A stretch of DNA of 48,660 bases, taken from the NCBI GenBank assembly GCA_949284065.1, contig CASDUO010000010.1:1-48660 (forward strand), read 5' to 3'. This document shows, one piece after another, positions 35,360 through 44,531 of the stretch. A model generated the notes under the pieces. That model saw only the letters and a list, made by a program, of their open reading frames with translations, searched no databases and was not told where the DNA came from. The position numbers and the translations under genes are program-made. Position 1 is the stretch's first letter. Each line of letters begins with the position of its first letter. This DNA comes from an uncultured Bacillota bacterium. GTDB lineage: Bacteria > Bacillota > Clostridia > Peptostreptococcales > Anaerovoracaceae.

Positions 35360-36298
35360 ATGAGCACTATCACTTTAGCATTCGATGCCGTCTTTCCTAT
35401 ACTTGCTACTATGGCTATAGGGTTTGCAGCCAGGAAGGCCGGACTTTTAGACGACAACTTGATCAAAAAAACCAACAGACTCGTGTTTTGTCTGTTTTTG
35501 CCCGTACTCATATTCGTCAACCTGTACGGTACCGACTTCATGTCATATCTGGATGTGAGACTCATAATCTTCGTGGCTGTCACCACCATCGTCATCTTTC
35601 TTGCGGCATTCATGCTGGTTCCCCTGTTTGAAAAAGAAAACAGCCGGCGGGGAGTGATGATACAGGGTATGGTGAGAGGGAACGTGGTCTACATCGGACT
35701 CCCCGTCCTCATAACGCTAGCTGGTAACCAGTATGCAGGCCTCATGGCCTTGGCCATCGTGACTACCGTATTGCTCTATAACATAACGTCCATAATCGCC
35801 CTGGAAACATTCCGCCATTCGAAGATAGCTATCGTTCCCATATTCAAGGGCATTGCCACCAATCCCCTGATCCTCGGCGCCCTTACAGCCGTTATCTTCG
35901 TGTCGTTCGATATACCCATAGGCGACACCGCATGGAGCGTCCTCGATTCCGTATCGGGAGTTGCCACACCTCTGGCCCTTATTTTACTGGGCGGGAGCAT
36001 AAGGTTCTCTCATGCGAAAAAATACAGGGTCCAGATATTTTTTACGGTTTTCGTAAAACTCATCCTCGCTCCTGCCATATTCATCCCCATAGCCATATTC
36101 CTCGGATACGCTCATTACGAACTGGTAGTGATCTTCGTCGTTCTTGCGGCGCCTACGGCAGTGGCCACTTTTACCGTAGCTCAAAACATGGGCGGAGACG
36201 GAGACCTGGCGGCACAGATCGTAGCCTGGTCATCCACCTTTTCCCTGGGCACCATCTTCCTTTGGATAATAATCCTTCAAAATTATATATTGCCCTGA
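35360..36298 (+). CDS. AEC family transporter (auxin efflux carrier fold)
   Basis: A 312-residue membrane protein with about ten helices and the family's Phe-Cys-Leu-Phe-Leu-Pro segment in the first half and Gly-Val-Ala-Thr-Pro-Leu-Ala-Leu-Ile-Leu-Leu-Gly-Gly-Ser in the second. It would carry organic anions or related metabolites. The ATG at 35360 is chosen over one 60 bases upstream because AGAAGGA precedes it. It is a single gene, one of few on the plus strand, and a paralogue of the protein at 17686-18621, but the two differ enough to suggest different substrates. Confidence 0.87.
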   Translation: MSTITLAFDAVFPILATMAIGFAARKAGLLDDNLIKKTNRLVFCLFLPVLIFVNLYGTDFMSYLDVRLIIFVAVTTIVIFLAAFMLVPLFEKENSRRGVMIQGMVRGNVVYIGLPVLITLAGNQYAGLMALAIVTTVLLYNITSIIALETFRHSKIAIVPIFKGIATNPLILGALTAVIFVSFDIPIGDTAWSVLDSVSGVATPLALILLGGSIRFSHAKKYRVQIFFTVFVKLILAPAIFIPIAIFLGYAHYELVVIFVVLAAPTAVATFTVAQNMGGDGDLAAQIVAWSSTFSLGTIFLWIIILQNYILP

Positions 36299-36346
36299 TC
36301 CGGTGAGCGGATAATGGCGGAGACCGTCTTTACAACCCTTACGCTG

Positions 36347-36838
36347 TTACATGAACATGGCAGCCGTGAATCCCGCTCCGAGAAAAGGTCCCAAAGGTAA
36401 ATGGCCATCCCGTGCGGCCCTTTTTCTTGCGATCATGAATATGCCGAATATACCGGCAGCGATCATAGCTGTTGCCATGCCCCACATAAGGTGTTCCATC
36501 CCCAAAAACCCGCCGGCAGCCCCGGAAAGTTTGATGTCTCCTCCTCCAAAGCTCCCTTCTTTCACGAGAGCAAAAACCAGCATGGGCCCTGCCCCGAATA
36601 TGATCCCTGCAAGCCTTTGCCCGCCCGTCACACATACAGGCGACCACATTCCCATATTTTCACTGCCAACGCCGGAAGCTTCTGTCACTTCCGCGAATAT
36701 CATCACTGCAATGGTCAAGATCAGTACGGCCAGCACCAGTGTGTCGGGGATACGCATGGTCCTGCCGTCTATTACGGCCGCTGTGACCATAAGGCCGGCA
36801 AATACTGCGCAAACAAAAACAGGGATGGTTTCCATCAT
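36347..36838 (-). CDS. A24 family prepilin peptidase (TadV/CpaA-like)
   Basis: A 163-residue membrane protein of about five to six helices. The two catalytic aspartates are visible: Asp24 in Ile-Asp-Gly-Arg-Thr-Met-Arg-Ile-Pro-Asp and Asp101 in the Gly-Gly-Gly-Asp-Ile-Lys motif. There is no N-methyltransferase domain, as expected for the short Tad-type enzymes. It would cleave the Flp pilin and the TadE-like proteins encoded 30 kb away. AGGAG lies just before the ATG. It sits 91 bases after polC on the same strand and could be read from the polC operon. Confidence 0.88.
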   Translation of the reverse strand: MMETIPVFVCAVFAGLMVTAAVIDGRTMRIPDTLVLAVLILTIAVMIFAEVTEASGVGSENMGMWSPVCVTGGQRLAGIIFGAGPMLVFALVKEGSFGGGDIKLSGAAGGFLGMEHLMWGMATAMIAAGIFGIFMIARKRAARDGHLPLGPFLGAGFTAAMFM

Positions 36839-36888
36839 ATCACTCCTATCCCTTTTCCTCTCAGCTCTCCCTCATTTGACATTATCAT

Positions 36889-36910
36889 GACTCCTCTGAA
36901 CACAGGAGTC
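36889..36910 (-). other. Hairpin between polC and the prepilin peptidase gene
   Basis: GACTCCT and AGGAGTC form a 7-bp stem with an eight-base loop. No T-run follows on the minus strand, so it is not a standard intrinsic terminator; it may be a processing or pausing site. Confidence 0.35.
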
Positions 36911-36929
36911 CGCCTATAAGGACAAACTG

Positions 36930-39900
36930 CTATAACAGAGACATTTCGATCTGATCCGTCTCAGGCAGACCTTCCAGCATGCCGCTGTCCCTCATAGCTT
37001 CCACTGCCGTCTTGTTGACTCCCCCTCTGATCCTTATATCTTCCACGGTAGCAAATTCCATTTCGTCTCTGGCCTTTTCCATACTCATGGCAGCCTGCTC
37101 TCCCATACCCTCAAAAACACAAAACGGCACCTGTACCCTGCCTCCGCGAACATAAAAACCCGTTCCTTTAGAAGCCTTCAGATCTGGTTCGATGAATGAA
37201 TATCCTCTGCTGAGCATTTCATACACGACCTCCAAAACAGTTTGGCTGTCCCTTTCTTTTTGCTTTGCTCCCGTACCCATCATGGATATTTCCTCTATCC
37301 TTTCCCATACTTTTTCTCTGCCCTTCTGGACGCAGGACCAGTCAAAATCCTCCACCTTCATGGTGAGGTAGGCCGCATAAAACTCCGGCGGATAATAGAC
37401 CTTGAAATATGCGATCCGGTAGGCCATTATGACATAGGCCACCGCATGGGCCCTGGGGAACATGTACGATATCTTCCTGCACGAATCCACATACCAGGAT
37501 GGCACGCCACACACCTTCATGGCCTCAGCCTGTTCATCGGTGACTCCCTTCCCCTTTCTCACCTTTTCCATGATGGTAAAAGCCTCTCTGTTGTCCATGC
37601 CCTGTAGTATGAGATAATTCATGATGTCGTCCCTGGTGGAAATAGCGTTGCTCATAGTCGCTTCACCTGATTTTATGTAATCTCTTGCGTTATTGAGCCA
37701 TACGTTGGTGCCGTGGCTGAACCCGGATATCCTTACCAGATCACCGAATTTTTCCGGTCTTATATCATCCAGCATCTGCCTTACGAAAGCGGTCCCGAAC
37801 TCCGGTATACCAAAACTCCCGTGGTCGAATTTATAATCGTCCACTTTTATATCCAGGGCCTCCGTGCCTGTGAAAAGGCTGTCCACTTTTTCATCGTTGA
37901 GGGGTACTTCCAGAGGTTCCACACCGGTCATATCCTGTAGGCTCCTTATGATCGACGGCGCATCATGGCCGAGTATGTCCAGCTTCAAAAGGTTCTTGTC
38001 TATGGCATGATAGTCGAAATGGGTAGTCACTATGCCGGACTCTCTGTCGTTCGCAGGATGCTGCACGGGGCAGAACTCATGTATGTCATGGCCTTCGGGA
38101 AGTATTATGATACCTCCTGGGTGCTGACCTGTGGTCCTCTTCACGCCTTCGCACCCCTTCGTGAGCCTGTCAGCTTCATATTTGTTTACCGGGATCCCTC
38201 TGTCCTCAAAATAGTGCATGACGAACCCGTATGCAGTCTTGCCCTGTATGGTCCCTATGGTTCCAGCCTTGAAAACATTCTTCTCTCCGAATATCTCTTC
38301 CACATACTTCTGCGCCGTATTCTGATACTCTCCTGCAAAATTGAGATCTATATCAGGTTCTTTATCGCCTTCGAATCCCAGAAAAGTCTCGAATGGTATA
38401 GAAAACCCAAGCCGGTCCATATCGCTTCCGCACTTCTCACATTTCCTTGCAGGCATGTCCACTCCGCAGTCATATTCTTTTGCATCTCCCCAGATGAGGT
38501 TCTTACATACCGGACAGAGATAATGAGGCGGCAGGGGGTTCACTTCCGTTATGCCTGCCATAGTAGCCGCAAAAGAAGACCCTACGGAACCTCTGGATCC
38601 CACGAGGAAGCCGTCGCTCATGGATTTGTCTACCAACATCTTGGCCGCAACATACATGACCGCATAACCGTTGGATATTATAGAGTCCAGTTCTCTGTCA
38701 AGTCTGGTCTTTATCTCCAAAGGCAGGGGCGTGCCGTACATATCCTCTGCGTTTTTCATGCACGTATCCGTCAGGATCCGCTGTGAGTCCTTTATCTCCG
38801 GAGGGAAGTTCCCTCTGGCTATGGGAGTTATGTCCCTGTCTGTCATCCCGAATATCTTCGAAGGGTTCTCCACCACCACTTCATAGGCCTTTTCACGGCC
38901 CAGGTATGAAAACTCCTGGAGCATTTCCTCAGTGGTCCTCATATACAGTCCGTTGCTGCCTTCATCTTCGTAGCCCTGTCCAGCCTGCAGTATCCTTCTG
39001 TATATCTCGTCCTCCGGCTCGCAGTAATGGGCATCTGTAGTGGCCACTACAGGTTTGCCCATCCTTTCCCCAAGTTCCACTATACGCCTGTTGTGTTCCC
39101 TGAGATCTTCCTCGCCCGAGACCATGTTTTTCTCTATCATAAAACTGTTGTTCACTAGGGGCTGTATTTCGAGATAATCGTAAAAAGAAGCGATCTCCTC
39201 CATCTCCTCTTCCGATTTCCCTTCATATATGCCCTTGTACACCTCACCGGCCACACATGCGGAGCCAATTATGAGCCCCTCTCTCAATTCCGTTATGAGG
39301 GACCTGGGCAGTCTGGGCACTTTGTAGAAATATTCCATGTGAGACGCAGTCACCAGCTTATAGAGGTTCTGCATCCCCTTTTGTGTCGCCGCAAGTATTA
39401 TTATATGGCTGATCCTGTTTTTCTTGTGATCTATATTTCCCTTTTCATCACGGCAGTCACTGTCATCGAAAACATATCCTTCCATTCCGTATATTATGTT
39501 TATACCGTTTTTCTTTCCGGCTTCCATTGCAGTGGGAAATGCCTGGACCACACCGTGGTCGGTTATGGCCACAGCCTCCTGGCCCCATTTCGCGGCGGTG
39601 CGCACCACATTGTCTATGTCGCCGAGGCCGTCCTTGGCACTCATCTTGGTGTGGCAATGAAGCTCTATCCTCTTTTTCTCCGCATCATCTATTCTCTCTT
39701 CCTTGACTGTCTTGTCTATCTTCTTTACTCTGATGACATTGGTCTGCTCAAAGCGGTTTTCTTCCCGCTCCCCCTCTATAAGCACCATCTCTCCTGTCTT
39801 CAGATAGGGTTTCATCACCTGCCAGTCATCGGAAGGGAAAAAGAATTTGCAACATGCTGATGTCTCCTTGTCTGTCACATAAAGACTGACGAGTTCCTTG

Positions 39901-40418
39901 CCGCTTTTGACCTGTCTTGAATCTACCTTGAAGATCTCTCCCTTTACGGTTATGGGACCCACATCTTTCGATACCTCGCTCATAGACTCCGGAGCCGTCT
40001 TTATGCCGCTGCCCAATATATGATCGCCATTCACCTCGTATTTTTTTCCACCTCTTTTTTTGCCGTTGCTTCTCCTTACTCCATTGGCTCCTGCCGGACC
40101 GGGAATGCTGTTCCCCGTCCGTGTCCCATTCGTCGCATATCCCTCCTCCTTATCCCTTCTGTCTGTTCTTGAAGCCTGCACATGATACGGCTCGGCATCG
40201 GGATCATTTACGAGGGGGTATGTGTATTTTATGAGTAATTCGATTTTGGGATATCCGGTCTCTTCTACCATACGTTCGACCAACACGGCCTTTTCTTTTG
40301 CGCTTACACGAAAATTAGTGCTCATCCATATGGTGAGCACACCGGTCTTTTTGTCATATGAACCCTTTTCTATTTTATATTCATATCCCTTCTTGGATAT
40401 CCCCTCAAATACATCCAT
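36930..40418 (-). CDS. polC: DNA polymerase III PolC-type alpha subunit, apparently lacking the exonuclease domain
   Basis: A replicative polymerase of 1162 residues, shorter than the usual 1400-1450. Order: N-terminal domain (1-75), low-complexity basic linker (80-150), OB fold (about 155-235), PHP domain starting Glu-Leu-His-Cys-His-Thr at 252 and Thr-Asp-His-Gly at 286, then zinc-binding Cys at 635, 638, 660 and 663, and the catalytic Pro-Asp-Ile-Asp-Leu-Asn at 688-693, followed by fingers and C-terminal regions. In PolC of Bacillus the 3'-5' exonuclease interrupts the PHP domain after the Gly-Val-Glu-Ala segment; here the equivalent site (about 320-337) holds only some 18 residues and none of the DEDD motifs. 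The start at 40418 is chosen because it follows ispG by 19 bases; an upstream start would overlap ispG. Last gene of the pyrH-polC cluster. Confidence 0.93.
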   Translation of the reverse strand: MDVFEGISKKGYEYKIEKGSYDKKTGVLTIWMSTNFRVSAKEKAVLVERMVEETGYPKIELLIKYTYPLVNDPDAEPYHVQASRTDRRDKEEGYATNGTRTGNSIPGPAGANGVRRSNGKKRGGKKYEVNGDHILGSGIKTAPESMSEVSKDVGPITVKGEIFKVDSRQVKSGKELVSLYVTDKETSACCKFFFPSDDWQVMKPYLKTGEMVLIEGEREENRFEQTNVIRVKKIDKTVKEERIDDAEKKRIELHCHTKMSAKDGLGDIDNVVRTAAKWGQEAVAITDHGVVQAFPTAMEAGKKNGINIIYGMEGYVFDDSDCRDEKGNIDHKKNRISHIIILAATQKGMQNLYKLVTASHMEYFYKVPRLPRSLITELREGLIIGSACVAGEVYKGIYEGKSEEEMEEIASFYDYLEIQPLVNNSFMIEKNMVSGEEDLREHNRRIVELGERMGKPVVATTDAHYCEPEDEIYRRILQAGQGYEDEGSNGLYMRTTEEMLQEFSYLGREKAYEVVVENPSKIFGMTDRDITPIARGNFPPEIKDSQRILTDTCMKNAEDMYGTPLPLEIKTRLDRELDSIISNGYAVMYVAAKMLVDKSMSDGFLVGSRGSVGSSFAATMAGITEVNPLPPHYLCPVCKNLIWGDAKEYDCGVDMPARKCEKCGSDMDRLGFSIPFETFLGFEGDKEPDIDLNFAGEYQNTAQKYVEEIFGEKNVFKAGTIGTIQGKTAYGFVMHYFEDRGIPVNKYEADRLTKGCEGVKRTTGQHPGGIIILPEGHDIHEFCPVQHPANDRESGIVTTHFDYHAIDKNLLKLDILGHDAPSIIRSLQDMTGVEPLEVPLNDEKVDSLFTGTEALDIKVDDYKFDHGSFGIPEFGTAFVRQMLDDIRPEKFGDLVRISGFSHGTNVWLNNARDYIKSGEATMSNAISTRDDIMNYLILQGMDNREAFTIMEKVRKGKGVTDEQAEAMKVCGVPSWYVDSCRKISYMFPRAHAVAYVIMAYRIAYFKVYYPPEFYAAYLTMKVEDFDWSCVQKGREKVWERIEEISMMGTGAKQKERDSQTVLEVVYEMLSRGYSFIEPDLKASKGTGFYVRGGRVQVPFCVFEGMGEQAAMSMEKARDEMEFATVEDIRIRGGVNKTAVEAMRDSGMLEGLPETDQIEMSLL

Positions 40419-40437
40419 TTTTATACTTCGCCTTGTT

Positions 40438-41496
40438 TCATTTGTCTTTATATGCAATATTTTCTGCTGCTTCAAGGAGCTCTCTTACTATATCGTCCTC
40501 ACTTACAGTTTTTATTATCTTTCCCCTGACAAAGAGTGAACCTCGGCCCTTGCCCCAGGCCACTCCCACATCGGCCGCCTCCGCTTCGCCGGGCCCGTTG
40601 ACCTCACATCCCATGACGGCTACGGTGATCCCTTCCAGCGAGGAATTCTCAAAGGCTTCCTTGACCTTGGTCACCGCCTTTTCCAGATCCAATTTCGTCC
40701 TGCCGCATGTGGGACAGGATATGACTTTGACTTTTTCCTTTCGAAGACCTGCCGCTGCCAGTATTTTTTTCGCTATATACACTTCCTGCAGGGGATCTCC
40801 CGTCACAGAGACCCTCATGGTGTCTCCTATGCCTTCAAGGAGCAGGGCTCCCAGCCCTACGGCGGACCTGATGACTCCATCTTCTCCGGATCCGGCCTCT
40901 GTCACTCCTATGTGCAGCGGATGATCTGTCATTCCCGCCACTATTTTATATGCCTCATATCCCGCCGCTACATCTGATGTTTTCACAGAGATCACTATAT
41001 CGGTGAAATCCATCTCTTCAAGAAGCCTGACGTTCCTCATGGCGCTTTCCGCCAGCGCCTTTCCGGTCCTTCCCATGGTATGCAATATATCCTTTTCCAG
41101 GGAACCTCCGTTGACCCCTACTCTTATGGGTATCTTCCTTTCGTCTGCCTCTTCGACCACTTTTTTCAAAGCATCTCTTCCCTTCAGGTTGCCCGGATTT
41201 ATCCTTATCTTATCTGCTCCTGCCCTTATGGCTTCGATGGCGAGTCTGTGATCGAAATGTATGTCTGCCACCACAGGCAAGGGAGAAAGTTTTTTGATAT
41301 CCTCAATAGCCCGGGCCGCCTCCATATCAGGTACTGCAAGACGGACTATCTGGCAACCGACATCTGCCAGATCCTTTATCTGCTTTACCGTAGATCCCAC
41401 ATCGCGGGTATCGGTGTTGGTCATAGACTGGATGGAAACAGGGGCGCCTCCACCTATGATCACATCTCCGCATTTTACCGTCTTCGTCATGTTCAT
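40438..41496 (-). CDS. ispG: 4-hydroxy-3-methylbut-2-enyl diphosphate synthase
   Basis: A 352-residue iron-sulfur enzyme of the MEP isoprenoid pathway (GcpE), converting methylerythritol cyclodiphosphate to HMBPP. Ser-Met-Thr-Asn-Thr-Asp-Thr-Arg-Asp-Val near the start is characteristic; the 4Fe-4S ligands are in Cys-Pro-Thr-Cys-Gly-Arg-Thr (near 268-274) and Gly-Cys-Glu-Val-Asn-Gly-Pro-Gly-Glu (near 300). With dxr in the same cluster it shows the MEP route is used. It follows rseP by 36 bases. Confidence 0.95.
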   Translation of the reverse strand: MNMTKTVKCGDVIIGGGAPVSIQSMTNTDTRDVGSTVKQIKDLADVGCQIVRLAVPDMEAARAIEDIKKLSPLPVVADIHFDHRLAIEAIRAGADKIRINPGNLKGRDALKKVVEEADERKIPIRVGVNGGSLEKDILHTMGRTGKALAESAMRNVRLLEEMDFTDIVISVKTSDVAAGYEAYKIVAGMTDHPLHIGVTEAGSGEDGVIRSAVGLGALLLEGIGDTMRVSVTGDPLQEVYIAKKILAAAGLRKEKVKVISCPTCGRTKLDLEKAVTKVKEAFENSSLEGITVAVMGCEVNGPGEAEAADVGVAWGKGRGSLFVRGKIIKTVSEDDIVRELLEAAENIAYKDK

Positions 41497-41532
41497 TATT
41501 TATCCGACTGCTCTTTTCAAAGCATCGCCTTT

Positions 41533-42540
41533 CTAATTGAATATGGGGACTATGAAACGGACTATATCGTTCCATGTCACCGCAACCATCAAAATCAACA
41601 GGACCGCCATCCCCGCCATATGTACACCGGCTTCTATCCTGTCTGTTATGGCCTTGCCGGTGATCTTCCTTATCACTATGAACACCAGCCTGCCTCCGTC
41701 CAGAGCCGGGAAGGGCAGCATGTTGAATATGGCCAGGTTGAGACTTATAAGGGCGGTCAGGAAGAGCAGATACATCATTCCCATATCCACGCTTTCATTG
41801 ACCATATATACTATCCCCACCGGTCCTGTCAGGTTGTCCGTCGAAACTTCTCCCGTCACGAGCTGCTTCAGCACCACGAACATGGATCCTGCCAGTTCTC
41901 CGGTCTGGGTGAACCCGTCACCTATGGCTCCGATCAGGTCATGCTCCACCTGGGTCCTGACACCTATTATCTTTCGCCCGTCCTCTTCGGTGATGCCGCA
42001 GTCCATGACCACTTCTTCACCGTTCCTCATAACTGTCACAGATACTGTATCCTTGTCAGTCTCCGCCAATATGGCGGACAGATCCTCCCACTGATCCACC
42101 GGCTCTCCGTCCACTGAAACCAGACGATCTCCCTCCTCTAAGCCTGCAGCAGCGGCGGGAGTGTCTTTCATGACCTCTCCTATGGTAGTAGTAGCCGTGC
42201 CTACGGCAAAGGAAATGATACACATGATCAATATGGCCGCGATGAGATTCATGACCGATCCGGCACACACTATGATGGCTTTCTGATAAGGTTTTTTCTT
42301 GTTGAAAGCTCGCTCATCATCTGAGTCCTCATCTTCACCTTCCATTGCACAGTATCCGCCTATGGGAAAGACCCTCAAGGAATAAAGGGTGTCCCCTTTT
42401 TGCTTCTTCCAAATGGCCGGTCCCATTCCTAGGGCAAACTCGTTCACTTTTACATCGCACTTCTTCGCTGCTATGAGATGTCCGAACTCATGGACGAATA
42501 TGAGCAGACAAAACATTATCAACGCATAGATTATCGTCAT
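41533..42540 (-). CDS. rseP: RIP metalloprotease RseP (site-2 protease, M50)
   Basis: A 335-residue intramembrane zinc protease. The catalytic His-Glu-Phe-Gly-His motif lies at 17-21 in the first helix, a single PDZ domain spans about 110-180, and the third ligand motif Leu-Asp-Gly-Gly-Arg follows near 283 before the last helices. It trims anti-sigma factors or signal-peptide remnants in the membrane. The ATG overlaps the stop of dxr (ATGA) with AGAGGAAAAT as ribosome site. The position between dxr and ispG is the standard Firmicutes order. Confidence 0.94.
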   Translation of the reverse strand: MTIIYALIMFCLLIFVHEFGHLIAAKKCDVKVNEFALGMGPAIWKKQKGDTLYSLRVFPIGGYCAMEGEDEDSDDERAFNKKKPYQKAIIVCAGSVMNLIAAILIMCIISFAVGTATTTIGEVMKDTPAAAAGLEEGDRLVSVDGEPVDQWEDLSAILAETDKDTVSVTVMRNGEEVVMDCGITEEDGRKIIGVRTQVEHDLIGAIGDGFTQTGELAGSMFVVLKQLVTGEVSTDNLTGPVGIVYMVNESVDMGMMYLLFLTALISLNLAIFNMLPFPALDGGRLVFIVIRKITGKAITDRIEAGVHMAGMAVLLILMVAVTWNDIVRFIVPIFN

Positions 42541-43670
42541 ATATTTTCCTCTGTCTTCCTTCTCGTCTCCTTGTCTATATACAGTATATCCTCAGGATCC
42601 CTTACCGAAACAGGCACATGTTCCTCAAGGGCCTCCTCTATTTTGGCCGCTATATCCGTAAAGCCTATCCTGCCGTCGAGAAATGCCTGCACCAGGACCT
42701 CATTCGCCCCGTTCAGTACCACGGGGTAGCTCTTTCCCCTTCTGATAGATTCCTCAGCCAGTTCCAGCGCCGGGAATCTTTCTCTGTCAGGCCTCTCAAA
42801 TGTTAACCTTCCCATCTTAAAAAAGTCTAAAGAAATCAGCCCCTCATCGGCCCTTTCAGGGTAGGAAAGAGCATAAGATATGGGGAGTTTCATGTCTGGA
42901 AGTCCCATCTGCCCTATGACTGACGTGTCGACAAATTCCACTGCCGAATGGAGTATGCTTTCCGGGTGCACCACCACTCTGATCCGGTCCGGCTCCAGAT
43001 CGAAGAGCCATCTGGCTTCGATGACCTCAAGGCCCTTGTTCATCATCGTAGCGCTGTCTATGGTTATCTTGTTGCCCATATTCCAGTTGGGGTGTTTCAG
43101 GGCCTCTGCCGGAGTCACCTTTTTCAGCTCATCTGCCGGAGTGTCCCGGAACGGCCCTCCCGACGCTGTGAGCCATATCCCCTTTATATCGCCTTTCTGG
43201 CCCTGTATGCACTGGAATATGGCGCTGTGTTCACTGTCCACGGGAAGCAGTCTCGTTCCCGCTTTCTTCACCGCATCCATTACGATAGCGCCGCCGGCTA
43301 CGAGGGTTTCTTTATTTGCCAGAGCCACATCGTTGCCTGCCCGTATCGCAGCTAAAGTAGGCTCCATACCTCTCATACCCATAAGGGCGTTTATGACCAT
43401 GTCACAGGGCACTGCTCCGGCTGCCTTCAAACCGTCCCTTCCCCACATGAAGCTGACACCGGGAAATTCTTTCCCCAGAGAAACAGCGTCCTCCTCCAGG
43501 GCTGTCACTGCCAGTTCCGGGGAAAACTCTCTTATCTGCTCTCTGAACCTCTCTGCGTTATGTCCGCATGTAAGGACCTTTATCCTGTATTTTTCCCTGT
43601 TCCGCCTTACGATCTCCAAGCTTTGTACGCCTATGGAGCCTGTACTTCCAAGGAGGACTATCTCTTTCAT
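42537..43670 (-). CDS. dxr: 1-deoxy-D-xylulose-5-phosphate reductoisomerase
   Basis: A 377-residue NADPH enzyme, the committed step of the MEP pathway. The nucleotide motif Gly-Ser-Thr-Gly-Ser-Ile-Gly is at 8-14; Leu-Pro-Val-Asp-Ser-Glu-His (metal-binding Asp and Glu, near 147-153) and Thr-Ala-Ser-Gly-Gly-Pro-Phe (near 178) are present, as is Asn-Met-Gly-Asn-Lys-Ile-Thr-Ile-Asp-Ser. Full length. GGGGAGGT precedes the ATG. Confidence 0.95.
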   Translation of the reverse strand: MKEIVLLGSTGSIGVQSLEIVRRNREKYRIKVLTCGHNAERFREQIREFSPELAVTALEEDAVSLGKEFPGVSFMWGRDGLKAAGAVPCDMVINALMGMRGMEPTLAAIRAGNDVALANKETLVAGGAIVMDAVKKAGTRLLPVDSEHSAIFQCIQGQKGDIKGIWLTASGGPFRDTPADELKKVTPAEALKHPNWNMGNKITIDSATMMNKGLEVIEARWLFDLEPDRIRVVVHPESILHSAVEFVDTSVIGQMGLPDMKLPISYALSYPERADEGLISLDFFKMGRLTFERPDRERFPALELAEESIRRGKSYPVVLNGANEVLVQAFLDGRIGFTDIAAKIEEALEEHVPVSVRDPEDILYIDKETRRKTEENI

Positions 43671-43685
43671 AAGGAATACCTCCCC

Positions 43686-44477
43686 TTACATGAAGATCCG
43701 GATATAATAGAAAACCAACGGCGCCACGAAGAGCACGCTGTCGAACCTGTCCAGTATCCCTCCGTGACCCGGTATGATATTGCCGTAATCCTTTATCCCC
43801 ATGTGCCTTTTGAACACCGAGGCCGTCAGATCGCCCAGCTGGGAGACGATACCTCCCAACACTCCCAGTACGAGGCAGTGCATCAATATATCGCCTGCAA
43901 AGAAATAGCCGAAAAGCCCGCAAAGGAGCACGCTTCCCAGAGTACCTCCCACAGAACCTTCCACTGTCTTTTTAGGGCTTATCTTCGGACAGAGTTTGTG
44001 TTTACCCAAAGCCATGCCTGTAAAATATGCGAATATGTCCGTACCGAAGGCCGCTAGGACTATTATCCATATCAGTATGGGCCAGTCGCTCTGATCCACA
44101 AGGAAAAAGTGATAGGAAAAGAATATCACATAGACTATGCCCGTAACTGTAGCCATGGCATCTGCAGGTTTGCGCTCATCTATTTTGAACATATACAACA
44201 GTGAAAGGAGCACGCTGACGAAAAGCCAGAAAATATACGGATCCGAAAGCTTTATGATACCTGTCATATCCCCTGCTCCTATGCCGTAGAGCAGCACTGC
44301 CGAAACCACGGCGATCGGATATGAAGGCTCCACCTCCATGGCCCGGAAGCCTTTATAAAATTCATAAACTCCCACTACACCGATAATGAAACAGCCTGCC
44401 ATGAGCACATAGTCTCCGAAATACAGCAGGGCCAGCAGGGGCACCATTATCAGTCCGGACAATATCCGTGTTTTCAT
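43686..44477 (-). CDS. cdsA: Phosphatidate cytidylyltransferase
   Basis: A 263-residue membrane protein of about eight helices that makes CDP-diacylglycerol, the precursor for phospholipids. The C-terminal signature Ser-Val-Phe-Lys-Arg...Gly-Ile-Lys-Asp-Tyr-Gly...Pro-Gly-His-Gly-Gly-Ile-Leu-Asp-Arg-Phe-Asp-Ser is intact. It lies between uppS and dxr, as usual. Confidence 0.95.
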   Translation of the reverse strand: MKTRILSGLIMVPLLALLYFGDYVLMAGCFIIGVVGVYEFYKGFRAMEVEPSYPIAVVSAVLLYGIGAGDMTGIIKLSDPYIFWLFVSVLLSLLYMFKIDERKPADAMATVTGIVYVIFFSYHFFLVDQSDWPILIWIIVLAAFGTDIFAYFTGMALGKHKLCPKISPKKTVEGSVGGTLGSVLLCGLFGYFFAGDILMHCLVLGVLGGIVSQLGDLTASVFKRHMGIKDYGNIIPGHGGILDRFDSVLFVAPLVFYYIRIFM

Positions 44478-44531
44478 ACGATTCTACCTTTCCGACTTTT
44501 CAAACGTGTTTCCACAAATCACTAAACTTCT

